A stretch of DNA of 64,000 bases from Actinospineispora spinosispora DSM 44797 (lineage in GTDB: Bacteria; Actinomycetota; Actinomycetes; Mycobacteriales; Pseudonocardiaceae), in contig NZ_AUBB01000006.1 in NCBI RefSeq assembly GCF_000429025.1, forward strand, positions 124,001 through 188,000, in the 5' to 3' direction. A program made the translations under genes and the position numbers. Numbering within the stretch: position 1 is the stretch's first letter; the number at the start of each line of letters is the position of its first letter. Of the stretch, positions 33,442-42,183 are shown one piece after another. The notes beneath the pieces are model-generated. The model had not been told where the DNA came from, did not search any database, and worked only from the letters and a program-made list of their open reading frames with translations.

Positions 33442-34713
33442 ATGATCTTGTTACTGAGCGCGTTCGGTCGCACTCTGCGGATCATGATCGGACGTCCCGG
33501 CGCGATCCTCGGCCTGGCGGTGAGCGTCGCGACGGCGCTGTTCTCGCCGCCCACGCCCGCGCCACCGATCACGCCCGCCCCGGTTGCACAGGCCCAGCCC
33601 TCGACCTCCGCGCCCCGCCCGAAGTCCGCGCCGGCCGAGCTGCTCGACCAGCGCACGTCCTCCTCGACGACCTTCCGCCACCCGAACGGCGCGCGGACCA
33701 TCGTGCTGTCCGCCGGGCCGATCCGGATTCGCCGGGGCACGACGTGGGAGCCCATCGACCTGACGTTGCGCAGGGACCAGAACGGCATCCACCCGGCAAG
33801 TGCGCCGTACACGCTGCGGCTGGCCGACGGGGGCACACCCGCCGACGCCGCGTCGGTGCTCGGCCCCGACGGCACGGAGACGGCGCTGAGCTGGGGCGCG
33901 ACCCTCCCCGCGCCGACGCTGGCCGGCAACCGGGCGACCTACGCGGGTGCCCGGCCGGGCTCTGACCTGGTCGTCGAGGCCACCAGGAGCGGCTTCGCCG
34001 CGTGGCTCGCCCCGAGCACGCCGACGCCCGCCGGACTGTCGACCCCGACCCCACTGACCCTGCACATGACCAAGCCCGGTGGCGCGGCCGAGATGCTGCC
34101 CCAGCCTGAGGCGCGCCCTCTCCTGTCCGGCCCGATCGGCTCGCTCGCCAGCACCGCGGTCACCGATCGCGTCGTCGCCAGCGCCGTCACCCCGACGGTC
34201 CGCCCGTTCGGCACGACGGTGCAGAACGCCACCCCGGACAGCGCACTGTGGGGCGACCCGGACCTGCGGGTGGGCAGCTACGACGGAACCACGGTCGCCC
34301 GGAGCTACCTGTCCTGGGATCTGGGCGCACTGCACGGTCAGCAGGTGACCCACGCGGCGTTGCGAGTGTTCTCCAGCTGGTCCTCGTCGTGTCAGCCGCA
34401 GAGCTGGGAGGTGTGGTCCTCGCAGCCCGTCGGGCCCGCGACCCGCTGGAGCGACCAGCCGGCCGGCGAGCAGCGATGGGCGACGAGCACCGCGACCAAG
34501 GGCCACGACGCGGGCTGCGCGCCGGGCTGGGTCAACGTCGACGTCACCGACCTGGTCAAGGCGTGGGTCCAGGCGGGGGCCACGAGCGGCACCGTACTGC
34601 TCCGCGCGACCGACGAGTCCAGTCCACAGGGCTGGAAGCGGTTCTCCTCCGGCGAGGGCATGAACGTGCCTGCCCTCGGTGTCACGGTGGCCCCGGTCAA
34701 CCCCACACCCTGA
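33442..34713 (+). CDS. Secreted DNRLRE-domain protein
   Basis: A protein of about 423 residues, extracellular by signal peptide (basic residues then AILGLAVSVATALFS). It has a low-complexity Pro/Ala/Thr linker, a middle beta-rich region, and a C-terminal DNRLRE-like domain of about 150 residues (ALWGDPDLRVGSYDGTTVARSYLSWDLGAL ... WVNVDVTDLVKAWVQAGATSGTVLLR). Such domains occur in wall-bound or toxin-like RHS proteins. Two starts are possible, 33442 and 33484, neither with a strong ribosome site. It overlaps the convergent MarR gene by 17 bases. Confidence 0.72.
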   Translation: MILLLSAFGRTLRIMIGRPGAILGLAVSVATALFSPPTPAPPITPAPVAQAQPSTSAPRPKSAPAELLDQRTSSSTTFRHPNGARTIVLSAGPIRIRRGTTWEPIDLTLRRDQNGIHPASAPYTLRLADGGTPADAASVLGPDGTETALSWGATLPAPTLAGNRATYAGARPGSDLVVEATRSGFAAWLAPSTPTPAGLSTPTPLTLHMTKPGGAAEMLPQPEARPLLSGPIGSLASTAVTDRVVASAVTPTVRPFGTTVQNATPDSALWGDPDLRVGSYDGTTVARSYLSWDLGALHGQQVTHAALRVFSSWSSSCQPQSWEVWSSQPVGPATRWSDQPAGEQRWATSTATKGHDAGCAPGWVNVDVTDLVKAWVQAGATSGTVLLRATDESSPQGWKRFSSGEGMNVPALGVTVAPVNPTP

Positions 34714-35128
34714 GCAGGGCGGACACCCGCTCCAGCTGCGTGATGAACGAGACCCGGTCGGCCTCGGGGAGCTCGGCGAGCAGCTCGTGCTCCATCCGTC
34801 TGATGGCGCCCTGGCAGTCGGCGACCAGCGCACGGCCGGGCTCGGTCAGATCGACGATGCGGTTGCGCCGATCGGCCGGGTCCGGTTCCCGACGCAGCAG
34901 ACCCTGTCCCTCCAGGCGGTCGAGGATCGGGATCAGCCGCGTCTTGTCCCTGCGCGTCGCGGCCGCCAACCGTGACTGCGACTGCGCCGGGCCGTCGCGC
35001 AGCGCGATGAGGATGACGTAGTCCCACATCTCGACGTCGTGGGCCTCCAGCACCGGCAGCTCCGCGTTGATCATGACCTGGCCGAGCCGAACGAACATCG
35101 CGCCGAGGTCGTGCCGCTGCTCGTCCAT
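34697..35128 (-). CDS. MarR family transcriptional regulator
   Basis: A 143-residue winged-helix dimer. The DNA-binding part reads VILIALRDGPAQSQSRLAAATRRDKTRLIPILDRLEGQGLLRREPDPADRRNRIVDLTEPGRALV, with the canonical wing DPADRR. ATG 35128 is preferred; a longer frame adds eight nonconserved residues. It is divergent from a maleylpyruvate-isomerase-like gene across 63 bases containing palindromes, the likely operator. Ligand unknown. Confidence 0.85.
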   Translation of the reverse strand: MDEQRHDLGAMFVRLGQVMINAELPVLEAHDVEMWDYVILIALRDGPAQSQSRLAAATRRDKTRLIPILDRLEGQGLLRREPDPADRRNRIVDLTEPGRALVADCQGAIRRMEHELLAELPEADRVSFITQLERVSALLRVWG

Positions 35129-35170
35129 GCCCAGACGATATTCCGGGGCCACGCCCTGGACAATTCATAC

Positions 35171-35192
35171 ACCTAGGTAGATAGTAAACCTA
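35171..35192. promoter_or_regulatory. Palindromes between MarR and divergent gene
   Basis: ACCTAGGT (35171-35178) is a perfect 8-bp palindrome, and TAGGT at 35174-35178 pairs with ACCTA at 35188-35192, which overlaps the downstream ATG. TAGATAGT just before the ATG looks like a -10 element, so the + strand gene may be transcribed without a leader. A MarR site is inferred. Confidence 0.45.
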
Positions 35193-35794
35193 TGCCTACG
35201 ATTGATCTGCGCCCGTTGCACCGACTCTCGCTGGACCTGACCACAGCCGTCGTCGACAAGGTCGGCCAGGACGACCTGACGCGCGACACACCCTGCGCGG
35301 GCTGGGACCTGGCGGCGCTGCTGGGCCACATGATCGGCCAGAACCACGGCTTCGCCGACGCCGCGCAGCACGAGCGGGACGCGCCGCTCGGTGCGTTCGC
35401 CCCTCAGCCACCCGGTGCGGACCTGGCGGCCGAGTGGCGCGTCTCGGCCGACCGCACGGCCGACGCGTTCGCGTCCGCCGACCTGGATCGCGCGGTCCTG
35501 CTACCGGAGGTCAGCCTGGAGCACCGCCTGCCGATCGGCATGATCATCGGATTTCACCTGATCGACACGGTCGCCCACGGCTGGGACGTGGCGACCGCAC
35601 TCGACCTGCCCTACCGCCCGACCGGCGACCTGCTGAACGCCTCCCTCAAGATCGCCGAGCAGGTCCCGACCGGGCACTCCCGGGAACAGCCGAACAGCTC
35701 CTTCGCCCCGGTGATCCCCTCGACGGACACGGATCCCTGGCTGCGCACCCTCACCCTTCTGGGCCGCCGTCCTACGCCGAGGGACCACGTCTGA
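35192..35794 (+). CDS. TIGR03086-type mycothiol-dependent-isomerase-like metal-binding protein
   Basis: A 200-residue DinB/MDMPI-fold helical protein. The opening RLSLDLTTAVVDKVGQDDLTRDTPCAGWDLAALLGHMIGQNHGF with H46, and HLIDTVAHGWDVATALD later, carry the histidines that bind a divalent metal. Members open rings or detoxify with mycothiol; the substrate is unknown. ATG 35192 follows a possible leaderless promoter. Divergent to marR, which probably regulates it. Confidence 0.75.
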   Translation: MPTIDLRPLHRLSLDLTTAVVDKVGQDDLTRDTPCAGWDLAALLGHMIGQNHGFADAAQHERDAPLGAFAPQPPGADLAAEWRVSADRTADAFASADLDRAVLLPEVSLEHRLPIGMIIGFHLIDTVAHGWDVATALDLPYRPTGDLLNASLKIAEQVPTGHSREQPNSSFAPVIPSTDTDPWLRTLTLLGRRPTPRDHV

Positions 35795-35838
35795 CACCAG
35801 GTGGGGGACCGTGCGTGTCCCCGCTGGCCGATCAGTGT

Positions 35839-35951
35839 CTTGGCGTGGTCGGGCGGTATCAACCCCCGGCTGGCGCCGGCCTCGCACCCGTTCCTGGTTG
35901 CACGGGTTCGGGGGCGAGGTTTCAGGGTTGACACCACCCGACCACGCCAAG
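35839..35951. repeat. Nested inverted repeat downstream of the TIGR03086 gene
   Basis: Outer arms 35839-35863 and 35927-35951 (CTTGGCGTGGTCGGG and complement) pair over 25 positions with two mismatches. Inner pairings CCTCGC/GCGAGG (35880-35885 with 35914-35919) and ACCCGT/ACGGGT (35886-35891 with 35902-35907) sit inside. It is part of a 638-base gap (35795-36432) with no gene and lies between convergent genes. Confidence 0.6.
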
Positions 35952-36052
35952 TGCGGGCCAGGATCGCGGGGACGGGGGCAGTCTGCGCGCCCACAGGGCC
36001 ACGGCTGCGCCGCGCCCCGGGAGGGGTGGTGGCGGGTGACTTCGCACAGCTT

Positions 36053-36094
36053 CGTGTCGTGTCGCAGATGTTCCAACATCTGCGACACAACACG
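36053..36094. repeat. 42-base near-perfect palindrome
   Basis: Left arm 36053-36072 and right arm 36075-36094 (core GTGTCGCAGATGTT / AACATCTGCGACAC) pair over 20 positions with one mismatch and only two loop bases. It is one of the strongest palindromes in the window and lies in a gene-free gap. Confidence 0.7.
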
Positions 36095-36303
36095 ACCCTC
36101 TGCAAGGTGAGCCAGAACCTCTGCGAGATGGGCGAGATGGGCGCGGTGGGCAAGGTGCGCGAGGTCCGCTCCGCGAGTCTCCCCGCAGGGGGTTCAGTGC
36201 AAAGCACTGCAAAGAACGCAACAGGCGAAGCAGAACGCAACCAGACAAGCGCGCGTCAAGCGAGGGCAGCGAAGCCGGAGCGAAGCGAACGGCGTAGCCG
36301 CCC

Positions 36304-36360
36304 AAGTTTCCGGTTGCGGGCCCCCGGAGCGAAGCGGAGCGGGGTCCCTGCCGGAAACTT
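36304..36360. repeat. Inverted repeat AAGTTTCCGG in the same gap
   Basis: AAGTTTCCGG at 36304-36313 is complementary to CCGGAAACTT at 36351-36360. The 37-base interior is GC-rich and shows further partial self-pairing (GGGCCCCC against GGGGTCCC). No coding potential is supported here. Confidence 0.5.
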
Positions 36361-36377
36361 TCGACGCGCGGGGGCCG

Positions 36378-36428
36378 GCCGGTGAGCACCTCCAGCCGGT
36401 GAGCACCTCCCGCCGGTGAGCACCTCCC
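36378..36428. repeat. Three tandem 17-bp repeats beside the rarA 3' end
   Basis: The unit GCCGGTGAGCACCTCCM (M = A then C) occurs three times without spacers at 36378-36394, 36395-36411 and 36412-36428, five bases before the rarA stop. It is not coding on the strand of any supported gene. Confidence 0.7.
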
Positions 36429-36432
36429 GCCT

Positions 36433-37794
36433 CTACCCCCGGATGACCCTCCGCAGCTTCGGGACGCGCTCTGCCAGGGCCCGCTCGGCGCCGTGCTCGA
36501 CGGGGTTGTAGTAGTCGCGGCCGACCAGCTCGTCTGGTGGGTACTGCTGGGCGAGCACGCCGTCGGGCACGTTGTGCGGGTAGCGGTAGCCGACGGCGTT
36601 GCCGAGTTTGGCCGCGCCGGCGTAGTGGCCGTCGCGCAGGTGGGGCGGGACGCCGCCGACGGCTCCGGACCGGACGTCGGTCATGGCGGCGTCGATCGCG
36701 GTGATCACCGAGTTCGACTTGGGCGCGGTGGCCAGGTGGATCGTGGCCTGCGCCAACGCCAGGCGGGCTTCGGGCAGGCCGACGAGCTGCACGGTCTGCG
36801 CGGCGGCGACCGCGAGCGGCAGCGCCGTCGGGTCGGCCATGCCGATGTCCTCGCTGGCGTGCACCATGAGCCGCCGCGCGATGAACCTCGGGTCCTCCCC
36901 CGCCACGATCATCCGGGCGAGGTAGTGCAGCGCGGCGTCGACGTCGGAACCGCGGATCGACTTGATGAACGCGCTGATGACGTCGTAGTGCTGGTCGCCG
37001 GCACGGTCGTACTGGACCGAGGCCTCCTCGACGACGGTGCGCACGATCTCCGCGTCGATCTCGGCCGCTCCGACGGCGCCGGCGGCGTCCGCGGCGGCCT
37101 CCAGCACGGTGAGCGAACGCCGGGCATCGCCCGCCGACAGCCGGACGAGCTGGTCGCGCGCGGGCTGGGAGAGGGTGAACCGGCCGTCGAGGCCCCGCTG
37201 GTCGGCCAGTGCCCGGTCGAGCAGCAACCCGATGTCGTCGTCGCTCAGCGACTCCAGCCGTAGTACCAGCGAGCGCGACAGGAGGGGGGTGACCACGGAG
37301 AACGACGGGTTCTCGGTGGTCGCGCCGACCAGCAGGACCAAGCGGTCCTCGACGGCGCCGAGCAGCGCGTCCTGCTGGGTCTTGGAGAACCGGTGGACCT
37401 CGTCGATGAACAGCACAGTGGTCTGGCCGGTGCGATCCAGCCTGCGCCGGGCGTCCTCGATGACCGTGCGCAGCTCCTTGACACCGGAGGACAGCGCGGA
37501 CAGCGCGACGAAGTGCCTGTTGCCCTGCGCCGACATGAGCCGCGCGATGGTCGTCTTCCCGGTGCCGGGCGGGCCGTAGAGCAGCACCGAAGCCGGCGCC
37601 GCGCCCTCGACCAGGCGACGCAGCGGCGCGCCGGGGGTGAGCAGATGGGCCTGTCCGACGACTTCGTCCAGGCCTCGTGGGCGCATCCGGACCGCGAGCG
37701 GGGCGGTCGCCGACGGTTCCGGGGACGCCTGACCACCGACCGGTCCCGGTTCGGAGTCCGGTTCCAGGTCGAACAGGCCGTCACCGGCGTTCAT
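36433..37794 (-). CDS. rarA: Replication-associated recombination ATPase RarA (MgsA)
   Basis: A 453-residue AAA+ clamp-loader-like ATPase acting at stalled forks. Walker A GPPGTGKT at residues 74-81, Walker B with D131-E132 in FIDEVHRF, sensor 1 in [11 protein letters not shown], arginine finger region TPLLSRS, and the C-terminal MgsA domain ending [12 protein letters not shown] 37794 follows a GGGTGA site. The gene is monocistronic here, divergent from an Lrp regulator. Confidence 0.93.
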   Translation of the reverse strand: MNAGDGLFDLEPDSEPGPVGGQASPEPSATAPLAVRMRPRGLDEVVGQAHLLTPGAPLRRLVEGAAPASVLLYGPPGTGKTTIARLMSAQGNRHFVALSALSSGVKELRTVIEDARRRLDRTGQTTVLFIDEVHRFSKTQQDALLGAVEDRLVLLVGATTENPSFSVVTPLLSRSLVLRLESLSDDDIGLLLDRALADQRGLDGRFTLSQPARDQLVRLSAGDARRSLTVLEAAADAAGAVGAAEIDAEIVRTVVEEASVQYDRAGDQHYDVISAFIKSIRGSDVDAALHYLARMIVAGEDPRFIARRLMVHASEDIGMADPTALPLAVAAAQTVQLVGLPEARLALAQATIHLATAPKSNSVITAIDAAMTDVRSGAVGGVPPHLRDGHYAGAAKLGNAVGYRYPHNVPDGVLAQQYPPDELVGRDYYNPVEHGAERALAERVPKLRRVIRG

Positions 37795-37891
37795 CGAACT
37801 ACTCACCCGGGTGACGCTACTGGGCCGACCGGTCGGGTGAGCCCGATCCCCTCCACCGATCCGGCCGTGGGTGAGCACTTAAGGTCGGAGC

Positions 37892-38392
37892 GTGCGCGAG
37901 ATCCTGGAGATACTGGCCCGCGACGGGCACGCGACCCCCGAGCGGATCGCCACCATGACCGACATCCCCGTGCAGACCGTGCGAGAGCGGATCAGCGCGT
38001 GGGAGAACGAGGGCATCATCCGCCGGTACAAGGCGGTGGTGGACTGGGACCGCTACGACCAGGTGTCGGAGGCCGACCAGCCCGAGTCGATCACCGCGTT
38101 CATCGATCTGTCGATCGGCCCGGCCCGCGGTGTCGGCTTCGACGACGTCGCGGAACGCATCTCCCGGTTCCCCGAGGTCCGCTCCGTCTATCTGGTGTCC
38201 GGCAGCCAGGATCTGCGCTGCACCGTCACCGGGCGCACGCTGCGCGAGGTCAGCGACTTCGTGGCGCAGAAACTCTCGACGATCGACAGAGTGCACTCCA
38301 CCGCCACCTACTTCGTGCTCAAGACCTACAAGCGCGACGGCGACGCGTTCATCGAGCCCGAGGCCGACCACCGCCTGCCCGTCGTCCCTTAG
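37892..38392 (+). CDS. Lrp/AsnC family transcriptional regulator
   Basis: A 166-residue regulator with a winged helix (REILEILARDGHATPERIATMTDIPVQTVRERISAWENEGIIRRYKAVVDW) and a C-terminal RAM domain that usually binds amino acids (YLVSGSQDLRCTVTGRTLREVSDFVAQKLSTIDRVHSTATYFVLKTYK). The GTG at 37892 lies too close to its GGAG, so the message may be leaderless. An aminotransferase gene starts 10 bases later, so an amino acid response is inferred. Confidence 0.85.
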   Translation: MREILEILARDGHATPERIATMTDIPVQTVRERISAWENEGIIRRYKAVVDWDRYDQVSEADQPESITAFIDLSIGPARGVGFDDVAERISRFPEVRSVYLVSGSQDLRCTVTGRTLREVSDFVAQKLSTIDRVHSTATYFVLKTYKRDGDAFIEPEADHRLPVVP

Positions 38393-38402
38393 GAACCCCC
38401 AG

Positions 38403-39560
38403 ATGAAGCCACTGAACAGCGTCATCTCGGCCTGTCCGCCGTCGGGCATCCGCCGGTTCTTCGACATCGCCGCGCAGCGCGCGGACGTCATCTCCCTCGG
38501 CGTCGGTGAACCGGACTTCGTGACGCCTTGGCGGGTGCGCGAGGCGGGCATCTTCGCCCTGGAGCACGGTGCGACCACCTACACCTCCAACGCGGGGCTG
38601 CCGCGGCTGCGTGAGCTGATCTGTGCCGAGCTGGCCGAGCGCTACCAGGTCGATTACGCGCCCGACGGCAACTGCGTGATCACGGCGGGCGTGTCCGAGG
38701 GGCTCGACCTGACGCTGCGGGTGCTGCTGGAGCCCGGTGAGGAGGTCATCGTCCCGGAGCCCTGCTACGTCGCCTACCAGCCGTGCGTCTCGTTCGCGGG
38801 CGGTGTGCCGGTGCCTGTGCCGACCAGCGCGGAGGACGGTTTCCGGCTGCGGCTCGACGTCATCGAGGCGGCCGTCACCGAGCGCACCAAGGCGATCCTG
38901 ATCGGTTCGCCCGCCAACCCGACCGGCGCGGTGCAGACGCGCGAGGACCTCGCGGCGCTCGTCGCGCTGGCCGAGCGCCACGACCTGTACCTGATCTCCG
39001 ACGAGATCTACGACCGCCTGACCTACACCGGCGCGCACACCTGTCTGCCGTCGCTGCCGGGCGCGATGGAGCGCACCGTGCTGCTCGGCGGCTTCTCGAA
39101 GGCGCACGCGATGACGGGGTGGCGCGTCGGCTACCTGTGTGCGCCCCGGCCGATCGCCGACCTGGCACTGCGCATGCACCAGTACACGATGCTGTGCGCG
39201 CCGCACGTGTCCCAGCTGGCTGCCGTGGAAGCCCTGCAGGCGGGTGGCTCGGACGTCGACGAGATGGTCGCCGACTACGACCGGCGCCGCCGGGTGTTCG
39301 TCAAAGGACTGCGCGGAATCGGCTTAGAGTGTCCTGAACCCGGTGGCGCGTTCTATGCATTCCCGTCGATCAGGAGCAGCGGGCTCGACTCCGAGACCTT
39401 CGCGGAACGCCTGTTGCACGCGCACGGAGTCGCCGTCGTACCGGGAAACGTCTTCGGAGCCCCAGGTGAAGGGCACATTCGGTGCTCATACGCCACAGCA
39501 CTCCCACTCCTGGAGGAGGCGCTGGAAAGAATGGCCCGGTTCCTCGGCGAGTGCCGCTAG
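38403..39560 (+). CDS. PLP-dependent class I/II aminotransferase
   Basis: A 385-residue fold-type I aminotransferase. Key residues seen: N172 (ANPTGAV), D200 and Y203 (ISDEIYDRL), the Schiff-base lysine K233 (GGFSKAHAMTGWR) and R241, with a C-terminal arginine in GHIRCSYA that would bind the substrate carboxylate. Similar to AspB/PatA-like enzymes; donor and acceptor cannot be named. It is the second gene after the Lrp regulator and is probably its target. Confidence 0.88.
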   Translation: MKPLNSVISACPPSGIRRFFDIAAQRADVISLGVGEPDFVTPWRVREAGIFALEHGATTYTSNAGLPRLRELICAELAERYQVDYAPDGNCVITAGVSEGLDLTLRVLLEPGEEVIVPEPCYVAYQPCVSFAGGVPVPVPTSAEDGFRLRLDVIEAAVTERTKAILIGSPANPTGAVQTREDLAALVALAERHDLYLISDEIYDRLTYTGAHTCLPSLPGAMERTVLLGGFSKAHAMTGWRVGYLCAPRPIADLALRMHQYTMLCAPHVSQLAAVEALQAGGSDVDEMVADYDRRRRVFVKGLRGIGLECPEPGGAFYAFPSIRSSGLDSETFAERLLHAHGVAVVPGNVFGAPGEGHIRCSYATALPLLEEALERMARFLGECR

Positions 39561-39665
39561 TTCCACGAACATCACAGTTGAGTGGAGGAACGACTACCCC
39601 ACACCCTAGAGTGAACCTCGCGAACGACTGATCGGCAGAAGACGAGCGGAGACGGGGGCCTCTCC

Positions 39666-41186
39666 ATGCCGGACCCTGATGCGGCCTGGAACAAGCCACC
39701 ACCTCGACGCGAGAGCAGGTGGCGGCGGTTCACTGCCGCGCTACCGATGCGCACGGCGCTCATCGCCGTCGGTGTGGTGTGGGTACTCGGATGTGTCTGG
39801 TCCTACCAGGAGCAGAGTGAGTTCGCGGCGTCCAAGGGCTTCTCCTTCCCACACCTGTTGCCGTTGGTGATCGACGGTTTCGCGGTGTCGATGGCCGGAG
39901 TCTCGTGGGCCGCCTCGCTGGACGCCCGGCCGGCGATCCCGGCCCGGTTGGCCACGATCGTCGCGGTCGGAGCCTCGTCCGCGAGCAACGGTGTGTGGGC
40001 CTACCTGCGGGCCAACCACGACATGGTGACCGTCGTGCTCGGTGTCGCGGTGCCGATCGCGGCCAACCTGGCGTTCGAGGTGCTGCTCGCCGAGCTGCGC
40101 CGCCAGGTCCAGCGCCGTCGTGGGCTGCCGCCGCCCGTCGCGGTCCCCTACCCCCGGATGATCCGGATGGCGCTCGCGCCGTGGCAGACCTTCCGCGCCT
40201 GGCGCACCCTGGTACTGGACATCACCGCCATGGAGCACACGACCGCTCCGAGGGCTTCCGCGCAGCCGGAGGTCGCGACCCGCGCCACGGCCGAGGTGCT
40301 GGAAACCCGGTCGGACCCGCCTCGGGTCGAGGAACCGGTGACGCAGCCGAACACACTGTCGCCTCCGCAGGCACCGCAGGCGCTGCCGACCACAGCGGTC
40401 TTCACCGCCCCGGTCACCTTCACCACCCCGGGCGGACCGCCCAGGATCGAGCCGGCGCCACAGCCCGAGCCCACCGGTCCCGAGTACGCCTCGTCCGGCT
40501 ACTACCGGCCCTCGGAGCCGGAGCACACCGACAACGGGTCGACCCGGCACGAGGCCGCCCAGTACCAGCCGACCCAGTACGAGCCGACCCGTTACGAGCC
40601 GACGCGATACGAACAGACGGCGTCCTTCACTCGCCCCGCCGAGCACGAGGCGGCCGCGTACGAACCGGAGCCCGAGCCGAACGGCACCTTCACCGCACCC
40701 GCCGCGCAGCCCGCCACGGCTCCCGCACGGCCCTCCTCTGCGTCGCAGTCCACCGCGCAGAGGGAATCCCACGTGGACACCTCGGCGCCGGAGCAGGCGC
40801 CCGCCGCGTCACCCGCATCACCGCCGCCCGCTCGCACCGCCCCTCGAGCCACCACACGCCGGGTCACGGCGCCCAGCCGGATCGCCACCAACGGCGGTTC
40901 GTCGAACGGTTCCGCCGACGGGCAGAGCGGCACCGCGGCGCCGAGGGCGAACGGTTCCGGCCGCCCGATCGACCGCAGGGTCGAACAGCTGGCCCAGCAC
41001 CTGTCGACAGCGGAGGACGCGGACGGCTTCACCGGTGAGATGGTGGGCCCGCTGCTCAACATCGACGTGGCACCGCGCACCGGCCGCAGGCTGCTGGGCG
41101 CCGCCCGCGAGCTGCTGGAGCGCCGTGCGGCGGCCGAGGCGAACGGCGAGAACGACCCCGAGCTCAGCGTCATCGGCGGCCGCTGA
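39666..41186 (+). CDS. DUF2637 membrane protein with long disordered tail
   Basis: A 506-residue protein. The N-terminal part (about 25-145) has four predicted membrane helices typical of DUF2637 (ALIAVGVVWVLGCVWSYQEQSEFAASKGFSFPHLLPLVIDGFAVSMAGVSWA...). A Pro/Thr/Glu-rich disordered region follows, including short repeats of the form QYEPTRYEPTRYE at about 299-317, and a C-terminal winged-helix-like region (RRVEQLAQHLSTAEDADGFTGEMVGPLLNIDVAPRTGRRLLG). DUF2637 proteins are common on actinomycete plasmids, but here the neighbours are chromosomal. Confidence 0.75.
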   Translation: MPDPDAAWNKPPPRRESRWRRFTAALPMRTALIAVGVVWVLGCVWSYQEQSEFAASKGFSFPHLLPLVIDGFAVSMAGVSWAASLDARPAIPARLATIVAVGASSASNGVWAYLRANHDMVTVVLGVAVPIAANLAFEVLLAELRRQVQRRRGLPPPVAVPYPRMIRMALAPWQTFRAWRTLVLDITAMEHTTAPRASAQPEVATRATAEVLETRSDPPRVEEPVTQPNTLSPPQAPQALPTTAVFTAPVTFTTPGGPPRIEPAPQPEPTGPEYASSGYYRPSEPEHTDNGSTRHEAAQYQPTQYEPTRYEPTRYEQTASFTRPAEHEAAAYEPEPEPNGTFTAPAAQPATAPARPSSASQSTAQRESHVDTSAPEQAPAASPASPPPARTAPRATTRRVTAPSRIATNGGSSNGSADGQSGTAAPRANGSGRPIDRRVEQLAQHLSTAEDADGFTGEMVGPLLNIDVAPRTGRRLLGAARELLERRAAAEANGENDPELSVIGGR

Positions 41187-41193
41187 TCTGAAT

Positions 41194-41237
41194 CCGTGAG
41201 TGATGTGGGTTGCCATAGCAGCCCACATCACTCACGG
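41194..41237. terminator. GTGAGTG-type bidirectional hairpin
   Basis: CCGTGAGTGATGTGGG at 41194-41209 pairs perfectly with 41222-41237 over 16 bases, with a 12-base loop. It sits 8 bases after the DUF2637 stop and before the convergent SGNH hydrolase stop. The GTGAGTG edge is shared with hairpins at 46 kb and 57.5 kb. Confidence 0.75.
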
Positions 41238-41259
41238 CTCCGCGGTGCCGGACCGGTCT

Positions 41260-42069
41260 TCAGTGGCGGAACTCGCGCAGGATCAGGCTCGCCGCGTGCG
41301 GCAGCAGATCGCCGCTTCGACGCCACAGCCACGGCAGTCCCTTGAACAGCAGCCACAACAGGTGGTGCACGGGCGTGACCTTGCGACCGCCGCCCAGGGT
41401 CAGCTCGACCGGACGGGGTACCGCGAAACCCGCCTCGACCAGCAGCCGCGCGAAACCCTCGGCGAGCAGCCGGTGCCCGAGCTCCGAGGGGTGGAGCCGG
41501 TCGACGCTCCAGGTCGCCCTGTCGTAGCCGCCGGGCAGCACATGCAGGTCGAGACAGCCGATGCCATGCGCACGGACCACGGTGTCGGTCATCGTGTTGA
41601 GCTGCCCGATGCGCTCGTGCAGCGCGCGGCGCAGCGGGCCGGGCAGCCAGAACACCTTGCTGTGGTCATGGAACCGCACGGTGAGCACGGTCGTCCCGGC
41701 GGCGCGCAGGGAGCTCACCACCGTGTCGTAGTCGGCGCCCAGCTCGACCGGGTCGAAGTCGGAGCGGAGCGTGTCGTTCATCCCGACGATCAGTACCGCC
41801 ACGTCGGCGGGATGGCGCAGGGCGGTCGGGAGCTGGCGTTGCCGGACGTCCGCCATCCGGGCGCCGGGAAAGGACAGGTTGGCGTAGCGCACCGCGTCCC
41901 GGGCGCCCAGTGAGTCGAGCAGTATCGGTCCGAAGCCTCGCCATCCGCCTCCGGGCAGCGGGTCCCCGATGCCGACCGAGGTGGAATCGCCCAACAGAAC
42001 AAGGCCACGGACCGGCCGGGGGGTCAGCTCGGCGGCGAGGGCCGGTTGCGAAATACTCACAGCGGTCAC
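41260..42069 (-). CDS. SGNH/GDSL family hydrolase
   Basis: A 269-residue esterase-fold protein. Catalytic Ser29 is in LGDSTS, the block II glycine in NLSFPGAR, Asn98 in GMND and the D190-x-x-H193 pair in DRLHPSE. No signal peptide is obvious at the N-terminus, so it is probably cytoplasmic. The substrate is unknown; lipid or acetylated sugar esters are usual. It ends the aspS-DUF389-kinase unit, 114 bases after the kinase stop. Confidence 0.8.
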   Translation of the reverse strand: MTAVSISQPALAAELTPRPVRGLVLLGDSTSVGIGDPLPGGGWRGFGPILLDSLGARDAVRYANLSFPGARMADVRQRQLPTALRHPADVAVLIVGMNDTLRSDFDPVELGADYDTVVSSLRAAGTTVLTVRFHDHSKVFWLPGPLRRALHERIGQLNTMTDTVVRAHGIGCLDLHVLPGGYDRATWSVDRLHPSELGHRLLAEGFARLLVEAGFAVPRPVELTLGGGRKVTPVHHLLWLLFKGLPWLWRRSGDLLPHAASLILREFRH

Positions 42070-42183
42070 GGCTGTACACGATCACCAACGCGGACTCACC
42101 CACGGTGATGAGCGGATGACGCGCCGTGGACCGATTGCGGAACGGTCGGTGCCGATGCCCCGGAACGTGGTCCAGGGCATGTC

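Noticed and set aside
35501..36389. Several open frames of 155-209 codons in the 35.8-36.4 kb gap
   Set aside because: They cross palindromes and tandem repeats, overlap one another, and show no known domain or ribosome site.
36378..36428. Possible CRISPR array from three short repeats
   Set aside because: The 17-bp units are directly adjacent with no spacers, and no cas gene is nearby.
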